Below, piece after piece: positions 1 through 12,024 of a DNA stretch of 64,000 nucleotides (position 1 is the first letter of the stretch; each line of letters opens with the position of its first letter). Where the stretch lies: positions 20,759,969 to 20,823,968 of the forward strand of contig NC_064035.1 of NCBI RefSeq assembly GCF_932526225.1, in the 5' to 3' direction. This DNA comes from Nematostella vectensis (Eukaryota; Cnidaria; Anthozoa; Actiniaria; Edwardsiidae). The translations under genes were made by a program, and so were the position numbers. Under the pieces are notes generated by a model. It saw nothing but the letters and a program-made list of their open reading frames with translations. It was not told where the DNA came from and searched no databases.

Positions 1-2790
1 GTGCAAAACCTATTGCACTTTACTGCATGGTAATCCAAGAAATTATTTATAGCTTGTGTTGAAATGTTTCCAGTGGAAAATAACATATCCTCATAGGAGT
101 ATGCAGAATAGTTAACAGATACTGTAGGATCTATAATGCCTCTAATCACTGCTCTGAGCACCCTAATACAACTGTTGCCTCAATTTGCCGAACATGAAAT
201 ACTTCTAATACTATTTTCAATATTTCTTTTAGTATTTACTATATATTAATTCTATTGTTGTAGAAAATGAAATGCTGGTTCCATATAAAAATACTAAAAA
301 TTGGAATCCCTTGTTGATTAAACAGTGTGTTCTCCCCCAATTACGGACCATACCCTATTCCGGACAGTTTACATCGAAAGCCTCTTTAAAATATACGAAA
401 GCAAATAAAAAACATATTACGTTACCTAATTAGTAACAAATACTCACGTGTGCTGTAGTAATTACGTTGTTGGCGTTATTACCAGCGGGAAAATTCAAGT
501 TTATTTGAAGGTGAATCGAACTTTAGTTCGCGTAGTTTGAAAGTTAACGGCGCAGTGAATTCAACGCTTTACATAAAACAGTCCTTCTGGTAAATTAGAG
601 TTTAAAAAAATACCAACTTTTTTGGTGGGAATGAAGCACTTTTAATTTTACAATAGAATAGAAGTTCTTTGATCTAATTTAGAAGAATGAAAGCGTTTTG
701 AAAATTTGCAGTGCTTGTTTACGAAGTGTCCCTAAACAAGGACACAAATAGACTGCTTATTGGAAATATGTTTTAAAAGATAATAGGGATTAGTTTTTGC
801 ATTTAAACTATATTTTGGAGGTACATATAAACGTTGTGACAATTTGTGCAATCATATGATAAAGACAACGCTCGCAAAAAAATTGCAACATAATTAGCAG
901 CTTGTAAAAATGTTCCAAATATTTAGTTCGTCAAACTTCTAAACACATTCTAATGGCTATGTAGATAGCCAAAACTATAAATTACTGCCTTTTAAGCACG
1001 ACCCGGATATTAGTTTGTTTCTTTCTCGACGGCTCCCTAAATTAAAAAAAATGTATATAAATTATTTTATCAGGTTAAGGTCTAATCTTGTTATTGGCAA
1101 AATTAAAAAGTGTTATTTTTATTGTTAAAAAGTTATGGTGCTAAATGCAAAAACCCAGCCGTAATTGGGGCAACACACTGTACTGGTCCTAGAGCATTCT
1201 TATCCTATGATTGGTTAAGAAGACTTCCCACAGCTTGATGTGCTCTTTCATCCATTTGTGTAGATCGCGGCAATCTTATTTCGTCAGCAAGGATGAACCG
1301 AAATCAAGGAATGAAGGATGACCACGTCTCACTTGTTCCTCTCTTGGTATTCAAACGCACTAATCTGCAGCGAATCCTTGGTAATTTAGTTAACTGCTTC
1401 CTTTGGTATTTCGCTCGATTGATAACCAATTGAACCTTTTATTCCACAATCTTAAAAGAAAACTGTCAATAAGGTCGGTTTCTATTTAAGTTAGAGAAGG
1501 CTCTACAAAATTAGGATTTGCAATCATATAGCTCCTTCGCATTTTGAACCACAACCTGTCTTTTAATGACCGATATGTCACATTTGTTCTTAAGATTAGC
1601 CCCAGCGCCGTCTTTGGGACCTTTTGCATGCGAGGTTTCAAAATAGTTCTTGAGCGTCACTTAGCCAAAGTCCGGCACTTACATGCTGACATCCCCATGA
1701 AGTGACGAATTTTGTACTGTGCTTAACATACATCAATTCACTCATGCATTACGTCAATTTTGCAGCCGATGTCATGTGTGCATCATGTTTGATATCCGGC
1801 GAGATGATGAAAATGTCCTCGTCGCTCAGGGCAGGTGGTCAGTGTAAATATCGTTACATGGATGGATGCTTGTGTTTGTCCATAGTAGAGCGAGTGAATC
1901 TGATCTTGGTGGAAGTAAGTACATTTTTTTAGAATAGTCATGTATAAAGCAGGCGGAATGACCTTAAGCTTTTCCAATAGCACTTTCAGACATTATTTAG
2001 GAGTTTTACCATTGAGTTCTAATTTTTTGCGCATAGAAGGTTCTCAGTAGTCCGAGATAGTATTTTAACATATCTGCTACTGAAGTTGTCTTGTTCCAAT
2101 CTGAAGCTTCTTGCTCTCTCCCATTGTTACGTATTCAAACCTCATTTGACTTCTGCCATTCCATCGGCACTGCTTTCCTCTGGCAGCCGTTTAAGTCTCT
2201 CTACTCCTTAATTACTGCAGTCTTTCTTGATAGTTGTATCTGTGAAATTTCGCATCTTCATCCAACGGACAAAGGGTATCCTCTACAACGTCAGACAAGT
2301 TCAGATTGCTGGTTCTTTGTCGGTGAAAGCAGCCACTAATTAAAGTGGAATCGTTTGTACAACAGGTATAGTACAAAGGGGGGGGCATCTCTCTAGTTCT
2401 ACGAATGGAGCACATCAACAAAATAAAAAAAGAACGTGAAAAGAAGCGGGGGCCAACATAAATGAAGAATCCGCAGAGAAGAAACCATGCTTTTGTGCCA
2501 TCCTGGTCGGTGGAAACCTTGACACCAGAGGGACGACCTGGAGGTCAGAAAATTACCACAGCATCTTTATTGTAATATGACGTTAACAAGTAGTCATATG
2601 TTCCTTTGCCCTGGGTTATAGTTATCCCAGGCTTGAACAGAATCATTGCGAAAAAGTCACACGAAATGCCATCCACCTTGAGAAAGAACTGTTTTAGTAG
2701 TTCAAGTTGTTCGGGTAGGAATGAGTGAACATTAGTTTAGGGTTTTGGGGTGATTTGGAGTAGCGTGGAGTTTGAGTTATCAGTATTCCA
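1..2790. other. No gene recognised
   Basis: Only short chance open frames are present (all below 90 codons, none with domain-like composition). The stretch is AT-rich and shows no repeat structure that I could define. It could contain introns or UTRs of a host gene lying outside the window. Confidence 0.5.
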
Positions 2791-3256
2791 CTAAATCCAG
2801 AATCCTATTTCAGCCCCTAACATGATTGTTCTGGCTTGAATGGTATTATTGGTTGTAGTTGCATTGAAATGGTTAAAGTTTGTTACTTGTTTCAAATCGC
2901 TGTGACTGACAGACACTGGCAAAATTGAAGGTAGGAATCGTTCTTTCCAAAAAGCATTTCCATTTCCTTTTTTATTGCAGATAATAATATTAATTTTCAT
3001 TGCAATGAATACAAGTTATATACATATACAATGCATAAATACAATAAGAACAGATTTGTTCTTCGCGAGGTTGGAATTGATGGCATTTGTAACCACCTTG
3101 GAATCTCTATTGCGGTCCTCACTATCGGAAAAAGGAAAGAATTTTAAAAAAGAGTAAATAATATAGGTTTTGGTGATGGGGTTAAGGGCCTTTCCCATCC
3201 CACCATTGATATTTAAATTTACTTGTCCACCCCGATTTGGAGACAATCACAGAAGA

Positions 3257-4063
3257 TTAAAGCACAAAAGATGTTATAAATAAAGGTAAAGTGTTTGGCG
3301 GGTTGTTAGGTGTAAGCGTTAGCGATGACTGAGAGTAATTACTGGTATTAAAAGAAGGAAAAGGAGACACAACATGATCACCAACAGGCGGTGAAGGATC
3401 CAACATAAGTGATGAATACGATGGTAATAGAGGGGATAAAGGAAACGGTATGTCGATAAGGCTGTCTGTAAATGATGTTGATGGTGTAACAGTAGATGAT
3501 GTTGGTGTGGTAGTCTGTGTGGTTGTAGCATCAGATGTGGTGGCAATTAGGGTGGTCTGTGTGGTTGTAGCATTAGGTGTGGTGGCAATTAGGGTGATCT
3601 TTGATTGAAGCATCAGATGTGGTGGCAATTAGGGTGGTCTTTGTGGTTGAAGCATCAGATGTGGTGGCAATAAGGGTTGTCTGTGTGTTAAAGCATCAGG
3701 TGTGGTGGCAATAAGGGTGGTCTGTGTGGTTGAAGCATTAGGTGTGGTGGCAATTAGGGTGGTCTGTGTGGTTGAAGAATCAGGTGTGGTGGCAATTAAT
3801 GTGGTGTGTGTGGTTAACGATAAAGGTGTGGTAGCAATTGGGGTGCTTTGTGTGGTTTAAGTATCAGTTGAGGTGGCAATTGGAGGGGTTTGTTCGGTTA
3901 TGGATGGTTTTACAATGGGCATGGTTTTCACAGCAGCTGTGATGGTTTGCGTGGTAGGTGTGGGTGTGTAAGTGTGGATAAGTATATGTAATATGCGATG
4001 ATGGTGGATCCAAAAAAATTCGAGCATTTGAACGTAAACCGGTTTGAAGCTTAAATCCTTCAA
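3257..4063 (-). pseudogene. Thr/Pro/Ser-rich repeat-coding frame (decayed mucin-like exon?)
   Basis: On the minus strand, open pieces at 3857-4063 and 3257-3628 encode Thr-rich protein built from a 14-residue repeat of the type T-T-L-I-A-T-T-P-D-A-S-T-T-Q. A Pro/Ser-rich tail follows, with many potential O-glycosylation sites. The repeat comes from a 42-bp minisatellite, so the length is a multiple of three and the repeat could be translated. A frameshift near 3685 (one copy lacks bases) and a stop near 3857 break the frame. Thr/Pro/Ser stalks of this kind occur in mucins and cell-surface proteins, but no signal peptide, anchor or folded domain is visible, so function is unknown. It may be only a minisatellite that happens to stay open. 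Confidence 0.35.
3500..3885. repeat. 42-bp minisatellite
   Basis: About eight imperfect copies of a 42-bp unit containing GGTGTGGTGGCAATTAGGGT and then GGTCTGTGTGGTTGAAGCAT follow one another. Copies differ by point changes and one small deletion near 3685. The strand bias is strong, G/T-rich on plus. Confidence 0.8.
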
Positions 4064-4070
4064 ATAGCAA

Positions 4071-6940
4071 AAATCAGATAGCTTACTACCAGATCGTGTT
4101 CAGGTTTATTTGTAAATGTTAGTTGTTTTACGTTTTCGAATGTCAGCCTTTCTTTGTGTATTTTCTAAATAAAGACAATTATATGTTAGACAAAAATGTA
4201 AGTTAAATCTTCTCTGATAAAATTAAAAGTTGAAATTGAAGATTTGAAGTCACAAAGTGACTTGTCATTTCTTGTATAATTTCAACGATACATTAAGCTT
4301 ACGTGTTCACAGACAATTCATTTCTTGTCCCTTCGAAAGCAATATTTTATACCTTGAAAGTTTTAATGTTAGCTCCCATGAGGACTCAATTTTGTCAATA
4401 ATGACAAGTTTTGCTCATCACAATCTATGTTGTGATCGCTATAGGGAAAGGTGGTCCAAAGAAGCTCCTTGAACCATTAAGATTCCTTGACGATATACAT
4501 TAAGAAAAAGGCCACAATGCTTGAATGCTGTGCCTTAATATTGGAGAGAAAAAGCTTGTAATTATGAAAACACACCTTAATTCGATAGGAAAACGTCAGC
4601 CAAGGTTTTACCTTTCCACGCTAACCTTAGATCTCTTAGATCGGATTTTTACACACTTCAGCCAAGCGCGCCGATTGGCATAGACTACTAACACGTGCGG
4701 TGATTGGCTTGGCTAAAATAAAAGCCTGATATTTGATGTAGGGAGGTTAAATATAGGCAGAGCGGGATTGGAACGGTTGATAGGCTCAATGAAAATCAGA
4801 TCGAATCGAAAGTTGACTGAGCCATCACTGAAATTCGTTGGTACCGCTCTCTACGTTCAGATGGGAAAGACAATCTTTGATAAGCTAAATGATATAGTGA
4901 AAGAACGATAGCAAAAAATCGACCGTCGGGACACATCAACACTATCAACAAATCCTATTGCAAAAAAACAAGGAACAGCCAGCAGAATCCAAATAAACCG
5001 TACAACATAAAACACGTGTTTTCATTCCTGCCACCACCAACACCTAGGTTCTTTAGGTTTTTCTTGACCACTGTACTTTTATGTACCCCCCAACACGCAT
5101 CTTCTCCTTAGCGTAGCTGCTCTTAACGACCCCGACCTTTTTAGTGGAAATGAGAACAAGACCGTACTGCGGCCACATCTTCTCTGTCTCACCACCGGTG
5201 TTCGTTTGTCTCTATATAGACATATATATACACATAGTGTATAAGGGCGAATGAACAACAACAACAATGTATGCTTAAGCTTATAAGTATTCAAAGCATA
5301 AGCCTACATCGGAAAGGCCACAAAAGTCATAAGGTAATGGAATACTAATAACTAAGAACATATTTATGCGTTTTTTTTATATTAAACTTTAATTTTGTTG
5401 AGAATGAAGTGATGATGATGCTACATTTAATTTAAGAATTATACACAACCAACTTTTTTATTTTGCTGGGATTTTTTTGTCTCTCGCTAAAGCTATGACT
5501 TAATACCCAACAGTTTTTTCAACGACGCCATATTACTTCGTTGATTGTTAATCAAGTCAGTAAGTTGACTTTTTGCATGCACACATGAAGAAATAATAGG
5601 CGCTACCAAAGCTGATGTACAAACTTACCCTTATATCCGCGTTGTAGATAATCCAGAGAATCACTTGATCACCAAAGCACAAAGGATCAGCAAAACATCC
5701 GCCGCAAATGGAAAACAGCATGCATTAAGGACGAAAAAACGGTCATCGTAAAAAATATATCTCAAAAGAGACGTGCGACATTAAAATGGAGCAATCCCTG
5801 ACCAGAATCAAAGAACAAGGAGCAAATGGTTGAGATGCTGCGCCAAAATCCGATTCTTAAGGGATTTATTGTTGACGGATCGGATACTTTTTCCATACAA
5901 TAACTTCGCTTGCACAAATCATGGCTACGCCCCCGCTTTACTTTCCATGATGATGGCAAATACCTCTAAAGGAGAACAAATACAAAACACCATGATGGGA
6001 TGTGATACCAACCTTATTGTTTTACAATAGGATTACGTTAACACACAGAGCTGTGAGAACATGCTATTTGAACATCAAGTGCATAGCCAGAATTTGCCGA
6101 GAGGGGTGACCGGCCAAAGATATCAAGAAAAAAGTACCTTATTCGACGATCATTCAAAATGAAATGCCCCAGCTTTTGTCGGTCGAGAAGGGAAGGGGAT
6201 TAGGGGAACCCGCTACGCACCTCTTTAAGTAGATTTGAAAATTATTATATTATTGGTTTTATTTATTTTATGCCTGGCCTAACCAAGCAAACGAAACGAA
6301 ATTTCAATCAAACTCAAATCAATTGATTGAAGTTCGATTGCAGGTTCGGCATTCAAACACAATCGAACAGGAACCTGACTGTTCGATTGATTGCTGAACA
6401 CATCCTTGCGGCCCCTGTGTATTGGGATTACCCCACATTTACACTGCAACCTCCCTAATTTTAAAATCTACCTCCACACCACAACCATTGTAATACACAC
6501 CTAGATTCCTACCATAATTACATTACCACCCCGACTCCACACTATCTTACTAGCCATTCTTCCCTATCACCCTACCACATCACCACACTGTATAATCACA
6601 CCCACTTCACTCTCACACCCTTTTAGGCCCCTGCGTCTGGGTACGAATACCCGATCCAAACCAAATGTTCGACTTATTTTCTCAACACAAAAGACAGTAA
6701 CACTCACCTTTTGTCCAGTCGTTCTTAGCATTTCCTTGTGAGCTGAAATTTTATGCCAAAAACCAAAAGATAATTTTGATTTATTTCCATTCTCTCAAAA
6801 GAACATCAGCATATCTTATCTGTCTTAGGTAATTTGATGCTACTGCATTTTGTTTCATTTGAGCTACAGAAGCAAATGTGCTATTTTCTTTAAAGTACTG
6901 TTTCTCCCATGATTTGATATATTTGTTCACTTTTAATTTC
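4071..6940. other. No gene recognised
   Basis: Open frames here are short and have no recognisable composition. Two nearby copies of a GATTGGC-type motif (4673-4709) look like CCAAT boxes, but no adjacent reading frame supports a promoter. Confidence 0.4.
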
Positions 6941-6946
6941 GTAGTT

Positions 6947-7330
6947 TTAACACGACTTGATGTCAGTCAATTTGCTTTCATACGTGTAAGCTACATCTGC
7001 TCGATTTGGGTTTTCCTTAAGAAGACTGCGAGCATGGTCGAATTGCTTAACCTCCTCTGTGTTCACAAGAAAAACTCTCCCCAGCTTGGTGAGAAATTCT
7101 GTTTCTGGCACTTGTGGATCACTGTTGTTTGTTTCAGGTGGGTTCTCAGTGCAGCGGGAAGTCATTTCTTGTTTGTCGTGGTCTTCTAATGGTCTATTGG
7201 ATATATATTCTGAAGAATTATCATTCATTGACTGGTTTAAACAATCTGTCAACTGCTGGTCATATTGTGGTACAAGTGACAAAACAGCCTCTGTCACCAG
7301 AGTGACGCGCCGTGATTGTAAAATAACCAT
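6947..7330 (-). CDS. Hypothetical ORF abutting the BEL LTR
   Basis: This is a 127-codon minus-strand open frame, acidic and Asn/Glu/Ser-rich, with no domain that I recognise. Its first codon lies exactly at the end of the BEL LTR (7330), so the open frame could be the remainder of a host or repeat gene into which the retrotransposon inserted, or chance. Plus-strand open frames over the same bases are no better. I cannot give a function. Confidence 0.2.
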   Translation of the reverse strand: MVILQSRRVTLVTEAVLSLVPQYDQQLTDCLNQSMNDNSSEYISNRPLEDHDKQEMTSRCTENPPETNNSDPQVPETEFLTKLGRVFLVNTEEVKQFDHARSLLKENPNRADVAYTYESKLTDIKSC

Positions 7331-7713
7331 GTGAACTTGTAATTCATTTTATTCTCCACATTGACGGTACTATAACACAAATAAAAAAACATGGATAAAA
7401 GTATAAAGCAGCCGCTATGATATGTTAAAAATTGAATAAACGAGAAAAAAGGGAATAATTTACCTTAACGGTGACAATATACAGACGAGTAGACGACAGA
7501 GAGGACGAACTAAATAAATCTTAATTGCAGTGACTAATATATACAGAATGTTTACGTGTACTTATCGAAAATTAGCATGACTTAGACAAAGGACTCTAAT
7601 AACAATAGAACGATGTGTTAACGAGAAACTACTAAACCGGTAACGAACAAAGGGTGTACAAACGTATTAACAAAACATCTTGTAACACAAAAATTCAGAG
7701 TTTCGCTGTAACA
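7330..7713 (-). repeat. BEL 3' LTR
   Basis: On the minus strand the segment starts TGTTACAGCG and ends CAAGTTCACA, the usual TG...CA ends. A purine-rich tract (GAGGGGACGG on the minus strand) precedes it, as expected for a polypurine primer, and an AATAAA lies near its 3' end (about 7350). The second LTR is not present for comparison, so the boundaries rest on these signals only. Confidence 0.55.
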
Positions 7714-7884
7714 AACCGTCCCCTCGAAGGACCATTGAGTCCTGACACAACAATTAATTTATGAATAGTGTTTCATATCAGATGGTACTTCTGAGCACTG
7801 GATGAGTCCATTCATCTGTAAGTCGTCAGTAGTGGGTCTGTAAATTCACAAGTCGTTTGCAAACATTAAGACAGATCTTGACAT

Positions 7885-9470
7885 CTAGGTTGGTCCAGAT
7901 GCTGCTTCTAGTAGGCAGACCTTGCGTACATCTCTCTTCAGATGGGAGAGTGCAGTCTTGATCATCACATGGCGAACAGCACGGAACTTGTCGGGAACTA
8001 CTTCATCAATCACTCCCATAGGCCACCGTCCACGAGGTAATGGTTCATCCACAACTAGTACTAGATCTCCTTTGCTGAGATTTCTCCTTGGTTTCAGCCA
8101 CTTCTGACGTTCTTGAAGAGCTTGCATATATATACTCTGTCACCCATCGTCTCTAAAAAATATTGGATAGGTACTGTGCATGACGCCAGCGCTTGGGTTC
8201 TAGGTCGTTTGGGTCATCTGTGATACGCGTCAGGGGGCGATCATTCAGAATTTTCTCTGTCTCTGCCATCATAGTACTGAGTATTTTATCATCCACCGTC
8301 TGGTTAGCAAGTAAGACGCGCAGGATTCTGCGAATTGAACCTATGATTCTCCCAAATTCCTCCTGTTTGGCTTGCTTTGGGGGGATTGAAATGCCATTCG
8401 ATCTTATTCTCTCCCATGGTATCTCTGATACGGTCTTGGTTCCAGGTTTTCAAGGCTTCTCTGATATCTTCTGCTCCCTTGAAGTTTGTTCCATTGTCGC
8501 TGAAGACTTCCCTTGGCGGTCCTCTCCTGCTCACAAATCTTGAGAAGGCTTGGAGAAAGGAGTCTGTCGTTAACTCGTGGGCAATCTCGATATGAACTGC
8601 ACGCATAGTTAAACAAGAGAAAACGCATTCATATAGCCTTACGTAACTTCTCTTTACTCTGACTTGTATAGGCCCGAAGTAATTCCAACAAAGGTAAATG
8701 GTGGATTATCAGGTGTGACGCGCGCTAATGAAAGTGGAGCCATAAGCTGATCTTGAGGCTTGGCCTTTCACCGCCCCTCCTTTCAATATCCAATACTTCT
8801 CGCGAACGCTTGATAGCACTTGGGTTGGACCCATATGACCTTCCTTGTTATGAACTTGACGAATGATGTGATGCTTACGTGGAATGATGTGATGCTTACG
8901 TGGAAGAATGGCTGGATGCTGTGATGAGTATTGGATCAATGCTCTATCAAGACGTCCTCCGACTCGGATCAATCCATCGAGTACAAATGGGCAGAGCTTT
9001 AAAAGGGGACTTGTGTATGGCGCTCTGTTCAATCGGCGACCTGAAGATCTTGAGTAGTCCTTCTCCTCTTCTGTTCTCTTTCTTTCTTCAACCTCCAGGA
9101 TTTTCATTTTCCTCGGAAAGCTCTGTCGTTGTACATACTTCACTATCTCGTTCTCGGCTTCTGAAATCTCTTGAGCCGTGAGATCTCCTATCTTAAGATC
9201 AACGTTGGATGGTCGGCGCACCTGATGTATTAGGTACTTCTTAAATCGCATCATCCAAGCAACTCCTTTCAGGAGGGCATACAAGGAGGAATACCTCTCA
9301 ATCATGTTGTCTAAACCCTCTTTCACATTACTGCCCACATGGTTGCTGCTCACATTTTTAACTTCGATCTTCTCGACACAAGTATCATTAACTGGTTGTG
9401 AAGGCCAACATTCTTCTTGCTTCTTTAGGAATTGTAGACCATTTAGCCATACTTGAACCTTCTCCGTCAC
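7885..9470 (-). pseudogene. BEL integrase and C-terminal domain
   Basis: Three open pieces in series form the integrase half of BEL Pol. Piece 9470-8709 contains the His/Cys zinc-binding region (KEGHMGPTQVLSSVREKYW). Piece 8606-8304 holds part of the catalytic core, with FSDNGTNF (second Asp) and GGIWE (Glu). Piece 8127-7885 is the basic DUF5641-like C-terminus (GDLVLVVDEPLPRGRWPMG, ending in a VRKVCLLE-type motif). The integrase would insert the cDNA into the genome. Frame breaks near 8700 and 8300-8130 inactivate it. A short direct duplication near 8870-8900 repeats the codons HHIIPRK. Confidence 0.85.
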
Positions 9471-9924
9471 TCGTCTTCAGGCCTCGAGAGGCATAATCGG
9501 CCGGATTCATATCAGAACTCACATGAAACCACTGATCTGGGCTGGATATATCGTGGATAGTTGATAGCCGATTAGCAAAAAAGGTCTTGAAACGCTTAGA
9601 TTTGTTCTCTATACTTTGCAAAACAATCGTCGAATCTGTCCAGAAATAAGTATTGTGCACTGGTAGGTCGAGTTCTTTTTCGATCTGTTTGTGTAGCTTT
9701 ACAGCGACTGTTGCGGCAGTGAGCTCTAACCTAGGGATTGTGACTGACTTCAATGGTGCTACTCTTGCTTTCCGGAGCAATAAATTGCAGGTCACAACAC
9801 AATCAGTATCTTGAACGCGTAAATATGACGCGGCGCCATATCCCTCAGTTGGAGCATCCGAAAAATGGTGCAGCTGTATGGACTGTAATTTAGACAATGG
9901 CTGTAGTTTCACACATCTAGGCAC
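9388..9924 (-). pseudogene. BEL RNase H domain
   Basis: The 178-codon piece begins just inside the Academ insertion site. It carries the BEL RNase H signature: HHFSDAPTEGYGAASYLR (first catalytic Asp), then a PRLELTAA motif, YFWTDSTIVLQSI (catalytic Asp), and HVSSDMNPADYASRGL near the end. These match the BEL/Pao RNase H family, which degrades the RNA strand of the hybrid. Its N-terminal continuation into RT was cut by the Academ-like transposon at 9933. Confidence 0.88.
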
Positions 9925-9932
9925 TGTAACAT

Positions 9933-10118
9933 TAGTCCAGTCAATCTATGGTTTTAAGTCAAACTAATTGCAAAAGAATTTTTCTCACTGCAGATCGATA
10001 GATGTCAGTGACCTAACTAACACACTGAAAATTCCAAAAAATTCCTCCAGGCGAACATGCTTAAAATTAAGTTCAAAGTTGACAGTTTTTTTTCCACAGG
10101 GTACCCATGTCGTAATAC
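9933..10118. repeat. Left terminal inverted repeat of the Academ-like element
   Basis: This segment pairs with 13666-13851 in inverted orientation. Shared blocks include AGTCCAGTCAATCTATG at the tip, GTCAAACTAATTGCAAAAGA, AAATTCCAAAAAATTCCTC and the inner block CCACAGGGTACCC. A second direct copy of the inner block (CCACAGGGTGCCCGCGTCG) lies at 10264-10287. Confidence 0.85.
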
Positions 10119-10534
10119 ATAAGCATTAGTGTATTAAACAATAAATATCAAAAGGGGATGATAGAAATCATTTTCATCAAAACAAAAATACGATTTGATT
10201 AATTTCTAAGCGTGTTTTGGCCTTCTCGGAATGTTTTCTACTCAAAAGACTAAATTATAGCTAACCACAGGGTGCCCGCGTCGTAAAAACAAGGAAGTAA
10301 TGGATTTAAGAGGTAACAAGGACATTTGACGCCAGAAAAGCATTTGAATGAAACCCAAAGTAGAATTTTATTAACTTCCATTGTATTTGGTACTATATGG
10401 GAAATGTTTGTGGCTCAATTGACTATTAACCTCAAAAAAAGTTATCCGCAAATCCGCATACAAATTTCTTTAATTATCTGAAACGGAGCGTTTGAAAAGA
10501 TCGTTTGTCTCGGTGTTTTCATATAATCTTTACG

Positions 10535-11130
10535 GATCCGACAATGCCATTGAAGCAGGACCATAATGCTGAGCGAGATATATATGAATCAATCACTTTT
10601 GCTTAGGTCAGGCGGGGCGGAATGATCACAGCTTTGTCCACGTTTTGCAAAAGACCATTTTCGACTAGAGTTCTTTGCGGTGGGAGCTTTCCGTCCATTT
10701 CCTTCAACCCGCAGTCTTCTGGTGGAAGTGCAAGACCTTTCCACTGCTGTACTTGTTGATACACACGAAGGCTGTTGTAGACAGCTCCGACAATGCCATT
10801 GAGGCAGGAGCATAATGCTGAGCGAGATAATACACGAATCAATCACTTTCGCTTAGGTCAGGTGGGGCGGAATTGTCACAGCTTTGTCCACGGCAAGTAC
10901 CACAAGCAGCAGTACAATCTAAGTCGTGCCTTTTTGCAAGAGCATTTTCGACTAGAGCATCCTGTCTTACAGTTGCATCTAATCAGTTCCAGCAAAGAAG
11001 GATGCGCTGCAGATTGATCGGTTCTTTGCGGTAGGAGCTTTCCGTCCACTTCCTTCCACCCCCAGTCTTCTGGTGGAAGTGCAATACCTCTCCACCGTGT
11101 ACTTGGTGATGCACACGAAGGCTGTGGTAG
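10535..11130. repeat. 252-bp offset tandem duplication
   Basis: TCCGACAATGCCATTGA at 10535 recurs at 10787. The shared text continues through GCTTAGGTCAGG and ACAGCTTTGTCCACG to the TTCTGGTGGAAGTGCAA block. The left copy lacks about 80-90 bp that the right copy retains. Confidence 0.85.
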
Positions 11131-11260
11131 ATGGCTGCAGCAGATATTTGGGGCAGGCTCTCTGGTCGAACCTGTGTGTTCCCGGTCGAAATCTTTTGAC
11201 AAAATCTTGCATAACGGAGAGAGTCCAGCGTTTCATCTTTGAGACCCTTGTACAGACACA
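10589..11260 (-). pseudogene. Academ-like transposase Cys-rich C-terminus, internally duplicated
   Basis: Out-of-frame pieces encode ELIRCNCKTGCSSRKCSCKK (cysteines about every 3-6 residues, zinc-binding) and a terminal S-C-D-...-A-P-P-D-L-S. Segment 10535-10790 repeats 10787-11130 with a 252-bp offset. The upstream-coordinate copy keeps the Cys block and the other has lost it, so a partial tandem duplication struck the 3' end of the gene. Both copies contain frameshifts. Confidence 0.6.
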
Positions 11261-11295
11261 AGAGGGCCGTCTCCCCTGCTGCAGCAATATCGTTC

Positions 11296-12024
11296 TTAGC
11301 AGCATCTGCTTGATGATAGAGCAGACGTGGTATCGCAACCTAGTATTGCGTGCGCGAACATGATGTTTTTGCAAATGTCGGGACCAAGTGCCTCAACTGT
11401 ATTCTTTATGTTCCAAACTCTCATGGTACCTGACTTTTGCTTTGTCTGAGGCATAAACAAAATATCATGATCGTTCGCATCAGCGTAGTGACATAGCAAA
11501 ATCAAAAGGTCTGTATCTTCGCCGACCAAAGCAGTTGTAGTGGTCTTGACAAACTGAATGGCTGTTTCGACAATTGCCAAGTCTGCGTCTCCAGGGGCAT
11601 GTAAAACGGTGTATCCTGAGCGTTGGAGCTTGTCACCTAGCAGATAAATGAACCTCTGTTTATTCGCTGGATTACTGAGAAATACGTCTTTCTTAATTCT
11701 CAATACCATCTTGCCATCAAATTCCACAGAGGGACCACATACACTGGATCTTCTTTCGTGAGTAGAATCTTTGGTTGAGGGCCCAGACTCATATCCGTCA
11801 AACACCACGTCTGAAGTCACATCTCTCTTCGGAATAAGCTTCTTGCCGATTAAGGAAGGAGTGATTACTGCAATGATACCCATACCATGGAATGTGCCGC
11901 TTCCATCTAAAGTACGCGTATTATGGTCCACATTGTCCGCTATGTACTGAACTTGTTTATCCGGTGTATAGCTGGGAATGTCTGTGCCCTGGTGCACGGC
12001 TGCACTTCTGCCATACTTTTGCAC
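11296..12024 (-). CDS. Academ-like transposase, XPG/FEN1-like nuclease half
   Basis: A 242-codon frame continuing the protein above. It has the motif VDHNTRTLDGSGTFHGMG, then GYTVLHAPGDADLAIVETA and ALVGEDTDLLILLCHYA. Acidic clusters of the form APGDAD and GEDTDLL match the active-site spacing of PIN/XPG/FEN1 nucleases, which cut DNA with metal ions held by aspartates. It ends with GCDTTS, after which a new frame break sends the Cys-rich tail into other frames. Known: Academ elements carry XPG-like nucleases. Inferred: this is that nuclease. Confidence 0.6.
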   Translation of the reverse strand: MQKYGRSAAVHQGTDIPSYTPDKQVQYIADNVDHNTRTLDGSGTFHGMGIIAVITPSLIGKKLIPKRDVTSDVVFDGYESGPSTKDSTHERRSSVCGPSVEFDGKMVLRIKKDVFLSNPANKQRFIYLLGDKLQRSGYTVLHAPGDADLAIVETAIQFVKTTTTALVGEDTDLLILLCHYADANDHDILFMPQTKQKSGTMRVWNIKNTVEALGPDICKNIMFAHAILGCDTTSALSSSRCC

